In this document: positions 33,465 to 44,677 of the stretch, piece after piece | Layout: each line of letters begins with the position of its first letter | Position numbering within the stretch: the stretch's first letter is position 1 | Assembly (NCBI GenBank): GCA_003116975.1 | Contig: BGKB01000175.1 | Span: 1-64,000, forward strand | Direction: 5' to 3' | Length of the DNA stretch: 64,000 nucleotides | Origin: Aurantiochytrium sp. KH105 | Taxonomy: Eukaryota > Sar > Bigyra > Thraustochytrida > Thraustochytriidae | Notes under the pieces: model-generated | Told to the model about the DNA's origin: nothing | The model's input: only the letters and a program-made list of their open reading frames with translations | Databases searched by the model: none | Position numbers and translations under genes: made by a program

Positions 33465-35392
33465 ATGCAGAAAAGGGACGATGAGGCCACGCGCAGGGAC
33501 GCGCGCAGCCTTGCAACATCCAATCCCAATTCGAAAAATACCTCGTCTTCTACTCCTACTCCTACTTCTTCTTCTTCTTCTTCTTCGTCTTCGTCGTCGT
33601 CGTTGTCGTCTTCCTCCTCTTTGTCATCATCTTCTTCTTCTTCATCCACTGCGGCAATACCAATACCACATGGTCACGCCGCCCGCTCGATCTCAGAACT
33701 ACGAGCACTCGATCAGGCGCGACTGCGCGTGCCAGAGAGGGCCGGTTCCTCTGGCGCGTCAAGCATTGCCTCCATCGCAGAAAGATGCAGCAACCTCAGC
33801 ACAACGGGGTATGCCCCCGCCGCCGCTGCCGCTGCAAACCGCGCCTCCCCGTCTGGAGCTGGATCCCTTGCCGCTGCTGCTGCCGCCGGTCGGAAGCGAA
33901 CCCGCGACGCAGACAGCACATTCCTTTCCACAGACCGTCTCAATATGGCGCGCAAACTCATGCGCGGTCTCATCCCGTACTACGGCATTGGCTTGCAAGG
34001 CTCTGACAACGCCAAAGTCAAGGAGGCTCTCGCAGAGCTCAAGCGCCACTTCGAAGCCAATGGCGATGAGGTCTTCAATGTAGCGGCCGTACTCATCGAC
34101 AAACAGTTCAACACCGGCGGCCAAGGGCCCACGGCGAATCTGCTCGATGTCCAAGCTGTCTGCGAGTTTTTCTGTACAGAGTCCGTGGAAACTATTCTCA
34201 AACACGCAAGACGCACCTTTTATTACGCAACGCTCGACACGCTCAACAGCGAGACGCGCAACTCCTTTCCCTTTCGCTATACCGACCCCAAGCCTATCCA
34301 CAGCAACTCCAGCGAGGCTGCGCAGGATGCCAAGCAGCGCCTCTCCACCGTCCGGCCGTCCCTCACCAAAGAGATGAACCGTCTTCTCGTCACCCTCGAG
34401 GACACGGCGCACAAAGTCCTGGAGGCTGTATCGTCCGCAGACGTCGAAGAACTCAGCAATGAGCAGCGAACGGCTGTCGAGAGATGCGCTGCCATGCTCC
34501 AGGACATTTTGCTCAGAGGCAACGCCCGGACCCCCGTTGCGCCAAGGCAGCCTCCGCAATTGCATCCATCCTCGACTGGACCAGGGATGGGGGCCGGCAG
34601 TGCAGGTGCTCTAGGGGCGTTTGCCGCCGGCACGTCTGCTTCGGCTCTACCAATGACTCCGTCCATGTATCAGCCAGTTCCCGCCATGATGACGGCAGCG
34701 GTGAACTCGTCCTTGCTACAGCGCCAGCAACACCAACACGCGACCCACGCGTCGAGTTGGCCCGCTCTGAGCCACCAGCTTCATGGCTCCCTGGTCTTGC
34801 CGAACAACTTCAATATTAACGCAGCATTAGCTGCCATGCCCCCCTCGGCACCCGGCGCTAACATTGTCGCTGCTTCCAGTAGCAGCAGCAATGTACCATC
34901 GGCCGCGTCCGCCAGCGATAGGGCAAGCTCGAGGCATTCTGTTCCTTCGTCGTCGTCGTCGTCGTCCTTGGCATCGACGGGAGCAGTATCGACGGCGATG
35001 GGGACGGTGATGGTCCCAACTTTGTCGCAGCAGACGACCGCGGCGCTCCTCATCTCCAACGCGGCAGAGCATCGACGGAATGCACAGACAACTCGCGAGA
35101 ACCAACGACTGCAGCAGCACGCGCTCCGTCCCAATTTTTTCGAGCAGCCCTACGAGTTCCCTCAACATCTCGCCAGCCACGAGCAGCTCGCCGCTGCACA
35201 CGCCGCGATGGCCTTTGGGGTCCCAGGCCAGGTGGACCAGGGAAACTTGCCAAATCCCGAGGCGGCGCTCCTCCCCGGGATTCGCGAACTCAGCGCCACG
35301 CAGCAACCCCTCAGCGATCTCGACAAGCAGCAGCTGCAACTTTATCTCAATCAGCACCAACTGCATCTTCAGCAGCAACAGCAGCAGCAGCC

Positions 35393-35447
<55 letters not shown>

Positions 35448-35624
35448 GGCGCACTAAATCAAGCCTCAGCCTATCTCAATCCGTATAGTCATGCAGCACA
35501 AGCACAAACAGTAGGGCCAGCAGCGGCCGCCGTCGCCGCAGCAGCAGCGGGCCAAGGGGCTTCAGACCAGGGAACTCATTATCGATTTTTCGACGCAGCC
35601 GCAGAGCGCAAGAACAACCGCTAG
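33465..35624 (+). CDS. Polyserine/polyglutamine nuclear-type protein of unknown function
   Basis: 719 residues from ATG at 33465. A serine tract covers about residues 28-62. One compact, non-repetitive region (about 155-345) is rich in helices and contains KLMRGLIPYYGIG, FEANGDEVFNVAAVLID and VCEFFCTESVETILKHARR. A basic RKRTRD patch just before it could be a nuclear localisation signal. After residue 355 the protein is disordered, with Ala/Ser/Met-rich segments, a polyglutamine tract (about 637-661, encoded mainly by CAA) and an alanine tract near 690. I do not recognise the ordered region. The composition resembles transcriptional regulators such as the CXXC protein in this window, and like it the gene is preceded by a long repeat-rich desert. 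Function unknown. Confidence 0.75.
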
Positions 35625-36556
35625 TTATGACCGGATAAAGCTCTTTATCGTTCTTACTGATACGTATAACAACTGTTGACTGTGGATTCATTCGCCACGA
35701 TTCATGCTTCAATGGATGCACGAGCGAGTCAAGCAATGAATGAACCGCCACATGAATGAGCCCCTGAAATGTTTCCCCTCTATCATTCATCGTAGAAGTC
35801 GATAGGATACTGCTCCCTAGCTTGCCTGCTTGCCTTGCGTGTCGTAATGCTGGCTGCTCGACCCGAAATGAGCCTTAGACATGCTAGACGAATCTGGTCC
35901 TCGAGGTGCACTCTGCACCACCGCGCTGCACGTGCGTGCTTCACTCCTTCCCTACCCCCTATTTCCCCGCGTCCACCTATCCGGCCACCGGGGGGTATCC
36001 CACCTGCAGAACGCGGCAGGCTCTCCTGAGCGCTCCTCTCGAGACCGCAGAAACTCCGCGCGCGCCCCCCGCCCTCCCCCCCGCACGTTAGCCCGCCTCC
36101 GCCTTCCCTCCCTCTCGCCTCAGCCGGTTGAAGGTAAGTACGCGTGCCGAGGGCGCGCACGTGCAGCGCGAGCCCGGGCTGCACGAGTTGGGCGCGTGAG
36201 GGAGGGGGGAGGGAAGGCAGAACCGGAGGCGAGAGCGGAGCAGAGCGCGGCGAGCGAGCGGACTTTGGCGGCGGAGACGCGAGCGCGACTCGGGCGGGCT
36301 GGCGCGGGAAGAGCTGGCTGGCAGAGCAGAGCGCGATTCTGGCGCGCGCACGCTGCCCGCCAGGTGGGACGTGCAGACAAGAGACGGTCGCGCGGCGGCA
36401 GGCAGCGAGTGAGCGAGCGAACGAGAAGCGCGGGGAGAAGCGAAGCGCGAGCGAGCGAGAAGCGCGAGGAGAAGCGAAGCGCCGAGGGGCGAGAACGCCG
36501 GCGCCAACGCCGAGGCCGGCTTCGTCGCGGCGAGAGGAGAAAAAGAGAGGGAAAGA
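35625..36556. other. Intergenic region and purine-rich leader of the Sec14-PH gene
   Basis: No gene is seen. The right half (about 36180-36556) is strongly purine-biased on the plus strand, with GAGCGAGCG and GAGAAGCG words, and runs straight into the Sec14-PH start codon, so it is probably promoter plus 5' UTR. The left half carries AT-rich sequence suited to the 3' end of the polyglutamine gene. Confidence 0.5.
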
Positions 36557-38578
36557 ATGAGCTCCGCGTGGGAAAAGTACGTCGAGTTCTCGCTCAAGAG
36601 AGAGCGCTCCATCATCTTTAGCGCCGAGGAACTCGATTGTATCGACCAGCTCAAGGCGGCGCTGCGCGAAGAAGGACGCGTCGAGTGCTGGGATGAACTC
36701 CCGCACGATGACCGCCTCAACCTCATCCGCGGCTACTGGGACCGCGCAAAGCGTGTGCGCGACATGACCGACGCGGCCATTGAAATCTACGACTGGAGGA
36801 AAACGGAAAACATCGACAACATCCTGCACTCGCGTATGCCCCTACACGACGAGTATCACGACTGCTGGCCCTCGTACATTGGCGGTGAAGACAAGTATGG
36901 CCACTGGATCGTTCTCGATCGCGTCGAAGAACTCGAGGTCTCCGCCCTCAGCAAATACGACGAGGCCACTGTTCTCCAGTACCGCGCGCAGTCCCTCGAG
37001 GCCCTCGCTGCCATCCGCCACGAAATCTCGCACCGTTTGGGATATCGCATCGCCCAGTACATTTACGTCATGGACCTCAATGGACTTTCCATCAAAAAGC
37101 ACTTTACTGCAAAGGTGCGCGCCATTCTCCAGCCCATATTCAAGGTATCGGGTGACTATTACCCCGACAGTCTTTGGAACCTTTTCATCGTCAATGCCCC
37201 CATGAGCTTTCGCATGATTTGGCGCATCATCTCTCCTTGGATCGACCCCGTCGTCAAGGCCAAAATCCGCATTCTTGCCGGTCGCAGCGCCTACTTGCCG
37301 GCCATGACCAAGTCGGACATTCCCCTCGCCAGCATTCCCAAACAACTTGGCGGCGAAAGCGACACCGTCTCGCTAAAAGAAGTCGTCGAGCGCATCATTG
37401 ACGAGCCCGACGTCAAGGACCACGCGTTCACCTCCAACCCGTGCCCTGCCGATCCGGCCGCTGTCGCCGCTCACCGCAAGCAGCGCGAAGAGCTCGACCG
37501 TCGACCCAGTCTCCTGGGTCGCCTCTCCAAGGGACGCAATGTCAAGACCTTTCGCAAAAAGTCCAGTCTCTTTCCCTCTGACACGGGCGTCGACCTTAGC
37601 GTCGACGTGGGCGACGAGGTCTATAACGAGGACGAGGTCATCATGCAAGGCTGGCTCAACAAGCAGGGCAATGTAAACACCGCCTGGAGGCGTCGCTACT
37701 TTGTGCTCACGCCCACTGCGCTCTACTACTTTACCTCGATTCCCACTGCAGACTCGCACACCCCGCGCGGCAAAATCGAACTTCACATGATCGCCGAGGC
37801 GCGCCTGCACTCTGGCGAGGAGAATGCGGACGACGGCCTCATCGACATTCACACTCCGCATCGCGTCTATCAGCTGCGACTCGATGCTGCCGACATTGAC
37901 GACGAACTCGATGTTGGCGCCTTCGCGCAGCGCTGGGTCCACGAAATCACGTCAGCCGCTGAGAACGATATTTGCGCCATTGACATTGAAGCCGTCAACG
38001 ACAGGCATAACGAGAACCACATTAGCGCCGGCTTCCTCTACAAGCGCGGCGCATTTAATCGCTCCTGGCGTCGTCGTTACTTTGTGCTCACTTCTCATGC
38101 GCTCTACTACTACACCGACCTTCCTACCAATGTCGGGGCCCTACTCAAGGGCCGCATTGACCTGTACAGGGTCACGGCTACTGACGTGACGGCCAAGTCC
38201 GGCACTGGTTTCTTTGTGCAAATGCCCGGTCGCATCTACTATCTTCGTGCCGACACCGAGGAGATGGCCGACGAGTGGCTCACAACTATCTCTGCCACCG
38301 TGGAAAGCGAGCAAGAGGCTGTGGCTTCGCGTGGTGCCGACGAGGAGGATCAGGGTGAAGTCCCCATGGTTCGCAACGTCGACGAGGAAGCGCAGGATAC
38401 CTTTGGCCGCACCAACTCGACCATGATCTTTGGTCTCACAAGTCTTGCGAGCGACTTTCTCTCCGTTGCCGCAGACATGGGCATCTTGCGCAAAGACAGC
38501 GAGGGCGAGGCCCCGGACGAGGAGACGATGATGCAGGACGTACGGAAACGTGTCTTGCAAATGTTCAAGCTCTTCTGA
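36557..38578 (+). CDS. Sec14-like CRAL-TRIO protein with two PH domains
   Basis: 673 residues. Residues about 95-275 form a CRAL-TRIO (Sec14) lipid-binding domain, with the family features IYVMDLNGLSIKKH, YYPDSLWNLFIVNAP and the following MIWRIISPWIDP. Two pleckstrin-homology domains follow, at about 362-475 and 489-590; both open with a GWLNK/GFLYK strand and share the motif WRRRYFVLT, and each ends with a tryptophan-containing helix. The basic RRR in both PH domains would suit phosphoinositide headgroup binding. Sec14 proteins exchange phosphatidylinositol and other lipids between membranes, so this is most likely a cytosolic lipid-transfer or phosphoinositide-sensing protein recruited by its PH domains. 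The C-terminal 80 residues are acidic and unassigned. No introns are evident. Confidence 0.9.
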   Translation: MSSAWEKYVEFSLKRERSIIFSAEELDCIDQLKAALREEGRVECWDELPHDDRLNLIRGYWDRAKRVRDMTDAAIEIYDWRKTENIDNILHSRMPLHDEYHDCWPSYIGGEDKYGHWIVLDRVEELEVSALSKYDEATVLQYRAQSLEALAAIRHEISHRLGYRIAQYIYVMDLNGLSIKKHFTAKVRAILQPIFKVSGDYYPDSLWNLFIVNAPMSFRMIWRIISPWIDPVVKAKIRILAGRSAYLPAMTKSDIPLASIPKQLGGESDTVSLKEVVERIIDEPDVKDHAFTSNPCPADPAAVAAHRKQREELDRRPSLLGRLSKGRNVKTFRKKSSLFPSDTGVDLSVDVGDEVYNEDEVIMQGWLNKQGNVNTAWRRRYFVLTPTALYYFTSIPTADSHTPRGKIELHMIAEARLHSGEENADDGLIDIHTPHRVYQLRLDAADIDDELDVGAFAQRWVHEITSAAENDICAIDIEAVNDRHNENHISAGFLYKRGAFNRSWRRRYFVLTSHALYYYTDLPTNVGALLKGRIDLYRVTATDVTAKSGTGFFVQMPGRIYYLRADTEEMADEWLTTISATVESEQEAVASRGADEEDQGEVPMVRNVDEEAQDTFGRTNSTMIFGLTSLASDFLSVAADMGILRKDSEGEAPDEETMMQDVRKRVLQMFKLF

Positions 38579-38997
38579 AGACACACGCACACACATAAAC
38601 AACCAAAATAGGAAGAGAAGAAGAAACACAGAAAGAGAGAGAGAGAAAGCACTACCGTTTCCATCAAGCATGAACTGCGCCACATGACCTTAGCGCCGCC
38701 ACGTAGTTTTTCGTTTTTAAAAATCCCAAGACATTTGACCAACAAGTATCATATTTGAATGCAAGCCAGAGGCGGAGGGCGATACAGGATCTCAGCACTC
38801 ACATTGATCTCGAAACGCTGCTGTGAAAGGCGTGGAAAGTTAAAGCGCAAGCATCCATGAAAGAAAACATGAGATGATCATCATCACCTTTGTCTCAAAG
38901 AACGGAACCTTCGTTTACCCCTTTCTAAAAAGATCACTCGCATCCTTCACGTTCTCGATTTAAAAAAAAAGTATTGCTCTCAGCTTACGACTCGGAC
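38579..38997. other. Convergent intergenic region
   Basis: It holds the 3' flanks of the Sec14-PH gene (plus) and NAA30 (minus). It includes an ACAC/AGAG-rich stretch at 38580-38650 and A-rich runs. No gene is seen. Confidence 0.5.
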
Positions 38998-39813
38998 TCA
39001 AGTCTGAGCATCAGCACCAGCACTCGCCCGGCTAGCGGCGAGTGCCGCGGCCGCCTCCTCTTGCTGCTTGCGCGCCGCGACGACATCACTGCAGTCGCTG
39101 ACGTCCTTGAGCCAAAGTTTGAGGCGAAAGGCGTCTACCCCGTTTAAATAGTACTTGCACAGCCGCTTGTCCCGATAGAAACCGAGATTCTCGTACAAGC
39201 GCATCGCTGCCTTGTTCGTGATCTCCGTCTCGAGCACAGCCTCGTCGCATCCAATGGCGACCATCTCCCGAATCGCCAGCGTTACGAGCGATGAGCCAAT
39301 TCTTTTTCTTCGCAGTGTCGTGTCAACCGCCAACATCGCAATGTACCCACGATACCGCTGCCGACGGGAATGATCGGCCTTGCACACAATGACGCCGACC
39401 ATCTTGTCCTCTTGGTCCTCGTCATACGCAATAATGCACAATTTGGGCCAGCCCCGGATAAAGTATCTGTACGTGTAAATCGAGTACGGTTCGCTAAGAT
39501 CTTTGTCGATCATTGCGATGATGCTCCCCAGCTCCGACTCGTCCTGTATCATCGCGGCGGGACCGAAACGAAAGAAAAGGCGTCTGTCTGTCAGTCTCGC
39601 AAATTGCCACGAACATCGCCATGAACTCGCTTCTTTCTCTTGCACCCCACGAACCAAAGGCTGCCAAAGAAAATCACTCACCTTAAAGTAGTCATACCGG
39701 ATGGACCCCCTGCGCCCCACGGTGCGCGGCCCGTCGTCCGCGCGCGCGGGCTCGGGCCCCAGCGCCACGGCCTTGGTCGCGGCCGCCATGGGCTCGGTCG
39801 CCGTCGCCGCCAT
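38998..39813 (-). CDS. NAA30: NatC catalytic subunit NAA30 (Mak3-like N-acetyltransferase)
   Basis: Two exons. Exon 1 runs 39813-39682, a GTGAGT...TACAG intron covers 39681-39544, and exon 2 runs 39543-38998. The spliced protein is about 225 residues. A GNAT fold is clear, with NAA30 hallmarks [25 protein letters not shown], the acetyl-CoA loop [30 protein letters not shown] and [18 protein letters not shown]30 acetylates N-terminal Met followed by a hydrophobic residue, acting with NAA35 and NAA38 at the ribosome. The intron is a multiple of three and contains no stop; removing it joins YDYFK to DESELG, which restores the family pattern. The start at 39813 is the first ATG, since the codon that opens the frame upstream is TTG. 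Divergent from the REEP gene. Confidence 0.92.
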   Translation of the reverse strand: MAATATEPMAAATKAVALGPEPARADDGPRTVGRRGSIRYDYFKVSDFLWQPLVRGVQEKEASSWRCSWQFARLTDRRLFFRFGPAAMIQDESELGSIIAMIDKDLSEPYSIYTYRYFIRGWPKLCIIAYDEDQEDKMVGVIVCKADHSRRQRYRGYIAMLAVDTTLRRKRIGSSLVTLAIREMVAIGCDEAVLETEITNKAAMRLYENLGFYRDKRLCKYYLNGVDAFRLKLWLKDVSDCSDVVAARKQQEEAAAALAASRASAGADAQT

Positions 39814-40147
39814 GACGACCCCAAAGCCCGCCTGCCTACACGCGCCAAGCAAATCGGAAACCTCGCGGTTCGCGGCGGCCCGGTGCGAGCGCGCAGAGCC
39901 CAGCCGCGCCCAGCCGAGCCGAGCGGAGCGATCGCGTTTGGAGATCTGGAGACGAGATCGATCGATCGATCGATTGACATGAGCAGCTTCTTCGACATGA
40001 TTATATGGCCGCGGCCGCGCGGGGAAACCTGGCTGGGGCTCGCTGCGAGTTTAGTTTCGCCGGCACTGAGGCGGACTCGTATACCGGCGGGAGAGGCCAG
40101 ATCAAGGCACCGCAGGACTCGCAGAGTGCCCCAAGATTTCACCGGCG

Positions 40148-40190
<43 letters not shown>

Positions 40191-40248
40191 GAGTAAACAA
40201 ACGAGCTTCTTTCTTTTTTTTTTTTTCTTTCTTTCGTTTTCTTTTCCT

Positions 40249-40279
<31 letters not shown>

Positions 40280-40467
40280 GTCCTCGAAGGCGAACTCGGC
40301 AGAGTCCGCGCGCGGCTGCAGATCGCAAGCGCGCCGAGGCCGCGGGACGACTGCGCACGTGCGGCTGGAGAACGCAGACCTCGCCCCCGCCGGTGTGCGA
40401 GATAGAGGGATTTGCAGCAAGGCCGGCACCGAAGCAAAGCCGCGCCAGCGCGCACCCGTCCGGGACC
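39814..40467. promoter_or_regulatory. Shared upstream region of NAA30 and REEP genes
   Basis: 654 bases between two divergent start codons. It contains an ATCG palindromic run (about 39957-39975), an AAGC array (40144-40188) and a pyrimidine CTTT array (40205-40280). No gene is seen. Confidence 0.5.
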
Positions 40468-41489
40468 ATGAGCGTCGAAGGTAGGTAGCACGCATACGCG
40501 GCCGGCGGCGGCGCCGCTGCTGCTGCTGCTGCTGCTGCTGCTGCGAACGTCGCAGGAGGCGATACGTGCAGGGAGAGAGAGGAGTACGCAAGCCAAGCTT
40601 GGACAACGAAAAGGACCTTGAGAGTAATCAATCTTGCTCTTGATTGTGATGGCGATCAAGCCCGTTACAATCGCGTACTTTCTTGCCCCGTTTGCAGTGG
40701 CGATCGGCCAGCGATGAAAACCTAGAGAAGCGTAGCGAGCAGTCATGGGAACAAGACGAAAGAAACTAACAGACGTTGAAACTTCGTCCTTCATACAGGT
40801 AAAACCGCAGAGCCTTCCACGATGACAAAAATGTCAGAGGCGACTGCTGATCTCGAGAGGGACCTCGAGGATTTTGGTACGTTGCGAACAAGGCCGAAGC
40901 TGCTACTCTTTAACACGAAGACTCACTCTTTTTCACACGCGCATCTACGCTCGATGTCTCACTCTCACGTCTCATGGTTCTGACGTTTCCAGCATGGCTG
41001 CGAGCGGTTGAGGAGAAAACGATGATCCCCAAAACTGTCATCGCCTCGGTGCTCGGCCTTACCAGCTTCGTAATCATGTATGTCGTCGCTGGTCCCGGAC
41101 TTTTGTGCAACCTTGTCGGCTTCGTCTACCCGGCATATGCCTCGTTCAAGGCGATTGAGACGGAACAAAAGGATGATGATACCCAGTGGCTCACGTATTG
41201 GGTTGTCTATGCCGTTTTCAATCTCGTAGAGACCTTTGCGGGAATCATCCTCTTTTGGTTCCCCTTTTACTACTCTTTCAAGTTTGGCTTCCTCATTTGG
41301 CTTTTTCTCCCCAACGTACGCGGAGCTCAGTATCTGTACTCAAACTTTATCCTACCCATGTTTCTCCAGCAGGAAAAGCGCTTTGGTGAGGCCATGGAGC
41401 GTCTTGCATCGGGTAACGACTTTGATGAGCTCGATGCCGAGGACGACGACGAAGACGAGGACTCCTACGAAGGCAAAAAGACGCGTTAA
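40468..41489 (+). CDS. REEP5/Yop1/HVA22-family ER membrane-shaping protein
   Basis: Three coding exons: 40468-40480 (only 13 bases), 40799-40876 and 40993-41489. The introns use GTAGGT...ACAG and GTACGT...CCAG; the first carries an ACTAAC branch-point-like word 24 bases before its acceptor. The joined frame gives 195 residues. Hydrophobic hairpins lie at about residues 45-78 and 95-135, with the TB2/DP1/HVA22 signature VGFVYPAYASFKAIE, KDDDTQWLTYWVVYA and FWFPFYYSFKFGFL. Family members insert as wedges into tubular ER and stabilise membrane curvature. The C-terminal tail is acidic (Asp/Glu-rich, about 170-190) and ends with lysines and arginine. Confidence 0.93.
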
Positions 41490-41945
41490 AAAAATAAACT
41501 TTGCCAAAGCTGAATTGAAACTAAAGAATTCTATTCCGAGCTGTTTTACTTCCGTACACACATTGCCATCGTGTTCTTGGTCAAGCATTGTTACAGAGAC
41601 TCGAAGCAATATCAACCGGTCAATGTAGCTGCTTTTCTGCAACAAGTTCATGTTTTCCCTGTTTTTTAGCATTCGTTCATGTTTTTCTACAAGTATCCAT
41701 CCAATACAGTAATTATTTTGGGCAATCGACGGTAACTTCAGACGCCTTGCGTAGTCTTCTGGTTGAACGTCACAAATTTAACCTTGAGTAGGCCTAGGCC
41801 TTTCCAAGTATCGGCCTTGGTGAGAAAGGAAGAAAAGAAAAGAAAAGAAAAACAAAACAAAACAAAACAAACAAAATAAAACAAAAAAGAATCACATCAC
41901 GAAACAAGGTTTTCGTAGAGGCAGATCCGAAAAAACCTGACAAAA
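41490..41945. other. Intergenic region with AAAAG/AAAAC pentanucleotides
   Basis: 3' flank of the REEP gene and promoter of the pseudouridine gene. Short tandem GAAAA and CAAAA units lie at 41830-41890, about 60 bases before the next start codon. No gene is seen. Confidence 0.5.
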
Positions 41946-44395
41946 ATGCTCGCGCGGGGCGCTAGGCTTGGGGCTCACGGCGCGCTCTGGCGAAGCGCGA
42001 GTGCGGGCGCGGGTAGAGCCGCCGGCAGCACAGCGCCATGCGGACCCGCCTCCGCGCTGGCCGTCTTCGGCTGGGACGGCCCAACCGCCGCGTCCGGGCC
42101 TGCACAACAGAGCAGGCCTGGTGGTGTCCCGCGCCAACAACGACGCGGTTTGTACATGAATAACGGCGAGATCAAGCTCAGCGCCGAGGTCGAAAGGGCT
42201 CTCCATGCAGGAACCCCCGTCGTGGCGCTCGAGTCGACCATCATCGCGCACGGCATGCCGTACCCCCAAAACCTTCAGTGTGCGCTCGAGGTCGAGGCCA
42301 TCGTCTACGAGAATGGCGCAACTCCAGCTACAGTGGCCGTCATTGATGGCGTACCCTGCGTCGGCCTGGATCGGGAAGACCTCGAAAAGCTCGCCACACT
42401 CCCTCCCGAGCAAGTTCGCAAATGCTCACGTCGCGATCTTCCCGTGAGCATCGCGCTCGGCGAGTGTGCTGCCACCACGGTTGCTTCAACCATGATCCTC
42501 GCCAAGCAAGCAAACGTTCAGGTCTTTGTCACGGGAGGCATTGGCGGTGTAAGTTCTCTCTTTTTGACTTTCTTGCCCTCTGCTGCGCTTGAAGCGTCCG
42601 TCCAACCCAAAACCAACCCAATCCAACCATCGCACCCCGACTTGCTTGCATTTTTGCAGACTTGCATACACGTCATATCCGATTCGGACTGCCATGAATG
42701 CTGACGTTCTCTCCCCCCCTTGCTTGCTCGCTCGCTCGCTCGCTCGCTCTCTTTCTTTTACCATGTCTGTCTTTGTGTTAACAGGTGCATCGCGGCGCGT
42801 ACGACGGGGAGGACCCTTCCCTGGATGTAAGTGCAGACCTTGTCGAGCTCGGTCAGACCAACATGGCCGTTGTGTGCGCAGGTGTCAAGTCGATCCTCGA
42901 CATCGGCCGCACGCTCGAGTTTCTCGAAACGCAAGGCGTCACTGTCGTCACCTACGGCCAGGACAAGTTCCCGGCCTTCCTTACCGCATCCTCGGATTGG
43001 GATTCGCCCATCCGCCTTGATGACACCCAGGAAATTGCTTCTGTCATTCATGCCAGCAACAATGTTGTCGGATTGCAAAGCGGATCTCTCATTGCTGTTC
43101 CCAATCCGGAGCCTCTTGATCAAGCAGTGCACGACGAGGCCTTGGCTCAGGTCCTTCAAGAGGCCGCTGATGCGAAGATCACTGGAAAGGCGCTCACCCC
43201 TTTTCTCCTCAAACGACTCAATGAAGTCACCCAAGGGTCATCCCTCGAAGCCAACGTTGCGCTCGTGAAAAACAATGCGCGTATCGGCGCAGAAATTGCC
43301 GTCAAACTCAACTCTCTCCGACGCAAAGCCATCTCAATGCCTTCGCGCAAGCACGAAGCAAGCGGCCGCGTACAGCACTTGCTCGTTGTTGGCGGCGCCG
43401 CTATTGACATCCACGCCTTTCCGCGCGAAGGTCCCTTCTTCCATACCTCGAACCCAGGGAAAATCCGGGAAGAGTTTGGCGGTGTTGGACGCAACATTGC
43501 CGAGTGCATCGCCAACCTTGAGCAAGCTCGCTACACGAGCGATCCTACCGGCGACGTGCTCCACACAGGCCTTATGACAGCCATCGGGCAAGACAACCGC
43601 GGTCGGAGCATCCTGGAACACTGCGCAGAGTGCGACATCGATACGTCCATGGTCCAAGCCTTTAGCGAAGACGCCACTTCGACGTACTGCAGCATTGCTG
43701 ACGCTTCGGGTGACCTTTTAGTGTCCATTGCCGACATGGACGTTTTTGACCACCTTTCCTCCTTTCAGCCGGACGCACAATTTGACAAGTACGACTTTTT
43801 CGTCATTGATGCAAACATGCCCCCGGGTCTCATCGAACGTCTTTGCGAACGAGCAGAGCTCCGCCAGATCCCAGTTCTCTTTGAGACTGTATCCATGACC
43901 AAAGGAACACGAGCCATCCCGGTACTCAACAAACTCACCATCATCACCCCCAACCGTGATGAGGTCACGGCTCTCGCCGAAGAGATCGCAGGTGACAAGC
44001 GCTACGCGGGTGGCTCTATTCAAGAGGATGCGCGTCTTGTCGCGCAAAGCATGCACACGCCCGGTGGCCCACCAAAGTTTGTCCTCGTCACCCTAGGCGA
44101 AGACGGCCTCTTGGAAGTGCGCTGCGACCCGGACGGCGAGGTTCACGAAGTCACGCACCCTGCGCGCCACGTTGCCATCGACATGATCAAATCCAGCAAT
44201 GGCGCTGGAGACACCTTTGCGGGGTCGCTGGCATGGAGCCTTCTTGCTCGCCAAAGCACCAAGAGAGGAATCCGAGCCGAGCTCGAGGAAAACATGGCCT
44301 TTCACATCTCTTTTGCCATGGATGCTGCATCACTCGCCCTGCAAACGCCGATGGCCGTCCCAGAAGATTTTTCATCGCTGCCGCTCAGCACATGA
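41946..44395 (+). CDS. Fused pseudouridine-5'-phosphate glycosidase / pseudouridine kinase
   Basis: Two exons, 41946-42548 and 42785-44395, with a 236-base GTAAGT...ACAG intron. The 737-residue product begins with an Arg/Ala-rich, acid-free stretch of about 40 residues resembling a mitochondrial presequence. Residues about 75-390 are a PsuG glycosidase: ALESTIIAHGMPYPQN with Glu96 in the family's catalytic position, then VFVTGGIGGVHRG across the intron junction and later NPEP. Residues about 405-730 are a PfkB-type sugar kinase, opening LLVVGGAAIDIHAFPREG and ending with the GAGDTFAGSLAWSLL motif, whose Asp677 is the expected catalytic base. Together the two activities would phosphorylate pseudouridine and split it to uracil and ribose 5-phosphate. 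Separate in E. coli, they are fused in some eukaryotes. No PTS1 is present. Confidence 0.92.
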
Positions 44396-44677
44396 TGAGA
44401 GAGGACAAGTCATCAAGAGTTCCTCCGCAAAGAAGAGAAGTCGTGCCCGTCGGTCACGCCCATCTTTCAACATGTAGAGGCTGGGCAAAAGTCTTGCTTT
44501 GCTTCAAGGCTGGAAGGCTGCATGCTGCTGCTTTGAACTGAAGTCGACCTAGTTTGTTTCTTCTTTCTTTCTCGGATTAAAAAATCAACTTTCATCCAAG
44601 TAAGCTTTTTGCTCATCTGTGATGGTGTTTCGCAGGAAAACAAGAAGAAAAAAGAAAAGAAAAACAGTTTACGGCAT

